A stretch of 44,706 bases of DNA from contig JAJRYK010000011.1 in the NCBI GenBank assembly GCA_024275825.1, forward strand, positions 1 to 44,706, in the 5' to 3' direction. A model generated the notes under the pieces. The model did no database searches, had not been told where the DNA came from, and saw nothing but the letters and a program-made list of their open reading frames with translations. The DNA comes from Alphaproteobacteria bacterium. Its GTDB lineage: Bacteria > Pseudomonadota > Alphaproteobacteria > Micavibrionales > Micavibrionaceae. How positions within the stretch are numbered: the stretch's first letter is position 1; the number at the start of each line of letters is the position of its first letter. Below, one piece after another: positions 43,255-44,706 of the stretch. The position numbers were made by a program, and so were the translations under genes.

Positions 43255-44526
43255 ATGAGACGAGTCGTTATCACAGGCATGGGCATGGTTTCCCCGCTCG
43301 GTATGGGCGTGGAGCATAATTGGAACGCCATCACCGCCGGAAAAAGCGGCATTCGCAAGATTGAGCATTTCGATGTCTCTGACATATCTTCTCAAATCGC
43401 AGGCATTGTCCCGCGCTCTGACAGCGATGCGCCAACCGATGGCGGCTTTAACGCTGATCTTTATGTTGCGCCAAAAGAACAGCGCAAGATCGATGATTTC
43501 ACCATATTTGCCCTGGCCGCCGCTGGGGAAGCCATCACCGATAGCGGCTATACCGCCGATACGGACGAAGCCAAAAACCGCACTGGCGTTATGATTGGCT
43601 CCGGCATTGGCGGGCTTGGCACAATGGATAATACCTCTCGCATTTTGGCGGAGCGCGGGCCGCGCCGCATTTCACCCTTTGCCAATCCAGCGATGCTGAT
43701 CAATCTGGCCTCCGGACATGTCTCGATTAAATACGGCTTTCGCGGCCCGAACCATTCTGTGGTCACGGCCTGCGCATCGGGCACGCACGCCATTGGTGAT
43801 GCAGCGCGCCTGATCGCCTTTGATGATGCCGATATCATGATCGCAGGCGGCGCAGAGGCCGCCGTAAACCGCATCGGCGTGGCCAGCTTCGCCGCTGTGC
43901 GCGCGCTGTCCACCGATTATAATGACAACCCTACAGCAGCCTCCCGCCCGTTTGATACTGGCCGTGATGGCTTTGTCATTGCAGAGGGCGCGGGCATTGT
44001 CGTGCTGGAAGAATACGAGCACGCAAAGAAACGCGGCGCAAAGATTTATGGCGAGATTATCGGCTATGGCCTGTCGGGCGATGCGCACCACATTACCTCC
44101 CCCGCCGCTGATGGTAATGGTGGTTACCGCGCGATGGAGGCCGCGCTTAAACGCGCTCAAATCAACCCCGATGCGATCAGCTACATCAACGCCCACGGCA
44201 CATCCACCCCCGTTGGGGACGGCATTGAATGCACAGCCGTAAAGCGCCTGTTCGGTAGCGCAATCGAGGATGTTTCCATGTCCTCCACCAAATCCGCAAT
44301 TGGTCATTCGCTGGGCGCAACCGGCGCGATGGAGGCGATTTATACAGCCAAAACCATAGAAACCGGCATCATCCCGCCCACATTAAATCTAGAAAATATA
44401 GATGAAGCCTGCGCCGGCATTGATCTGGTGCCAAAGACAGCCAAAGAGAAAAAAGTCACATGCGCCCTAACCAACTCCTTCGGCTTCGGCGGCACAAATG
44501 CGAGCCTGGTTATTCGGGCGGTTTAG
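43255..44526 (+). CDS. fabF: 3-oxoacyl-ACP synthase II
   Basis: This 423-residue condensing enzyme extends acyl-ACP with malonyl-ACP. It begins MRRVVITGMGMVSPLGMGVE. The active-site Cys lies in VTACASGTHAIGDAARLIA, the first His in INAHGTSTPVGDGIE, and the Lys/His block is TKSAIGHSLGATGAMEAI. The C-terminus NSFGFGGTNASLVIRAV is typical. ATG 43255 is preferred over an in-frame ATG at 43231 because the protein family starts there, the repeat unit covers 43231, and AGAGGA lies upstream. It is the last gene before the right-hand IS copy. Confidence 0.97.
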   Translation: MRRVVITGMGMVSPLGMGVEHNWNAITAGKSGIRKIEHFDVSDISSQIAGIVPRSDSDAPTDGGFNADLYVAPKEQRKIDDFTIFALAAAGEAITDSGYTADTDEAKNRTGVMIGSGIGGLGTMDNTSRILAERGPRRISPFANPAMLINLASGHVSIKYGFRGPNHSVVTACASGTHAIGDAARLIAFDDADIMIAGGAEAAVNRIGVASFAAVRALSTDYNDNPTAASRPFDTGRDGFVIAEGAGIVVLEEYEHAKKRGAKIYGEIIGYGLSGDAHHITSPAADGNGGYRAMEAALKRAQINPDAISYINAHGTSTPVGDGIECTAVKRLFGSAIEDVSMSSTKSAIGHSLGATGAMEAIYTAKTIETGIIPPTLNLENIDEACAGIDLVPKTAKEKKVTCALTNSFGFGGTNASLVIRAV

Positions 44527-44571
44527 AGGTTTAACAATTGCTGCTTTATGTTCTCACATTTTTCATCAATA

Positions 44572-44706
44572 TATAGTTATTCCAATTAATAATTGCACAT
44601 AAATAAATCGTCCAATGGCGTGCCAAGCGGTAAAAATTGCCGTCGCCTTTTTAGGCTACCAAAGCTTTGTTCTATGGGGTTAAAGTCCGGGCTGTAAGGT
44701 GGCAAA
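44572..44706 (-). mobile_element. IS630-like element, right-end fragment (right window edge)
   Basis: This is an inverted copy of the sequence at 1-152, identical over the transposase part and with one visible difference near the end (GGAATAACTATA here, GCAATAACTATA on the left). The boundary is at TA 44572-44573. It lies 46 bases after the fabF stop. Confidence 0.8.
44586..44706 (-). CDS. IS630-family transposase, C-terminal fragment
   Basis: The minus-strand frame enters from the right edge and stops with TAA at 44588-44586, giving about 40 residues. It contains PPYSPDFNPIEQSFGSLKRR with the catalytic glutamate of the DDE domain. The visible protein is identical to the fragment at 1-138. 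The remainder is outside the window. Confidence 0.85.
   Translation of the reverse strand, partial: LPPYSPDFNPIEQSFGSLKRRRQFLPLGTPLDDLFMCNY

Overview
The window is a 44.7 kb chromosomal segment of an alphaproteobacterium of moderate GC. Evidence for this placement is a GcrA cell-cycle regulator (a family essentially restricted to Alphaproteobacteria), one bifunctional Rel/SpoT protein next to rpoZ, the acpS-lepB-rnc-era order, a CXXC-type thioredoxin-TPR protein next to a LON-domain protein and a Trm112-like protein, and the rpsF-rpsR-rplI-dnaB-alr order. Genus and order cannot be fixed from the sequence alone. Both window ends lie inside inverted copies of the same IS630-like element, so the edges are probably assembly breakpoints at a repeated IS.

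Layout. 1-4.7 kb: the IS end, a GIY-YIG nuclease gene cut by it, and an RND efflux pair (pump plus adaptor, no TolC-type gene). 4.8-9.0 kb: gcrA, then the minus-strand run DUF2062-acpS-lepB-rnc-era. 9.1-12.4 kb: an orphan small gene, rel/spoT and rpoZ. 12.5-13.8 kb: an NYN-domain protein and a frameshifted family-5-like uracil-DNA glycosylase. 13.8-17.9 kb: ybaK-like, cnoX-like, LON-domain, Trm112-like and leuA, all minus strand. 18.0-22.6 kb: two coupled small unknown genes, tRNA-Gly(GCC), a CheY-like regulator and a hybrid histidine kinase broken by an in-frame stop. 22.6-29.1 kb: a nearly complete phenylalanine/tyrosine degradation set (phhA, an amino-acid dehydrogenase, hpd, hmgA, maiA, fahA). 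29.3-35.7 kb: cell envelope genes (PBP1A, MlaF/MlaE, an M15 dipeptidase, alanine racemase). 36.0-39.1 kb: dnaB, rplI, rpsR, rpsF. 40.3-44.5 kb: a fatty-acid synthesis cluster fabD-fabG-(ACP-like ORF)-acpP-fabF.

The genes fit together as core metabolism: AcpS from the era operon would load AcpP from the fab cluster, Alr and the M15 dipeptidase both act on D-Ala metabolism next to PBP1A, and the dehydrogenase may take the place of the missing aromatic aminotransferase in tyrosine breakdown.

The least conventional material is in the spacers. At least seven intergenic sites carry palindromic repeat elements bounded by GTCAY...ATGAC or by long inverted arms. Two share a three-hairpin plan whose stem sequences differ while pairing is kept. 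They sit inside operons (fahA/maiA, fabD/fabG, acpP/fabF), and one supplies the stop codon of the RND pump gene and lies next to the GIY-YIG nuclease remnant. A divergent ACP-like protein inside the fab cluster is the most interesting protein. I saw no CRISPR array, prophage or recognisable defence island.
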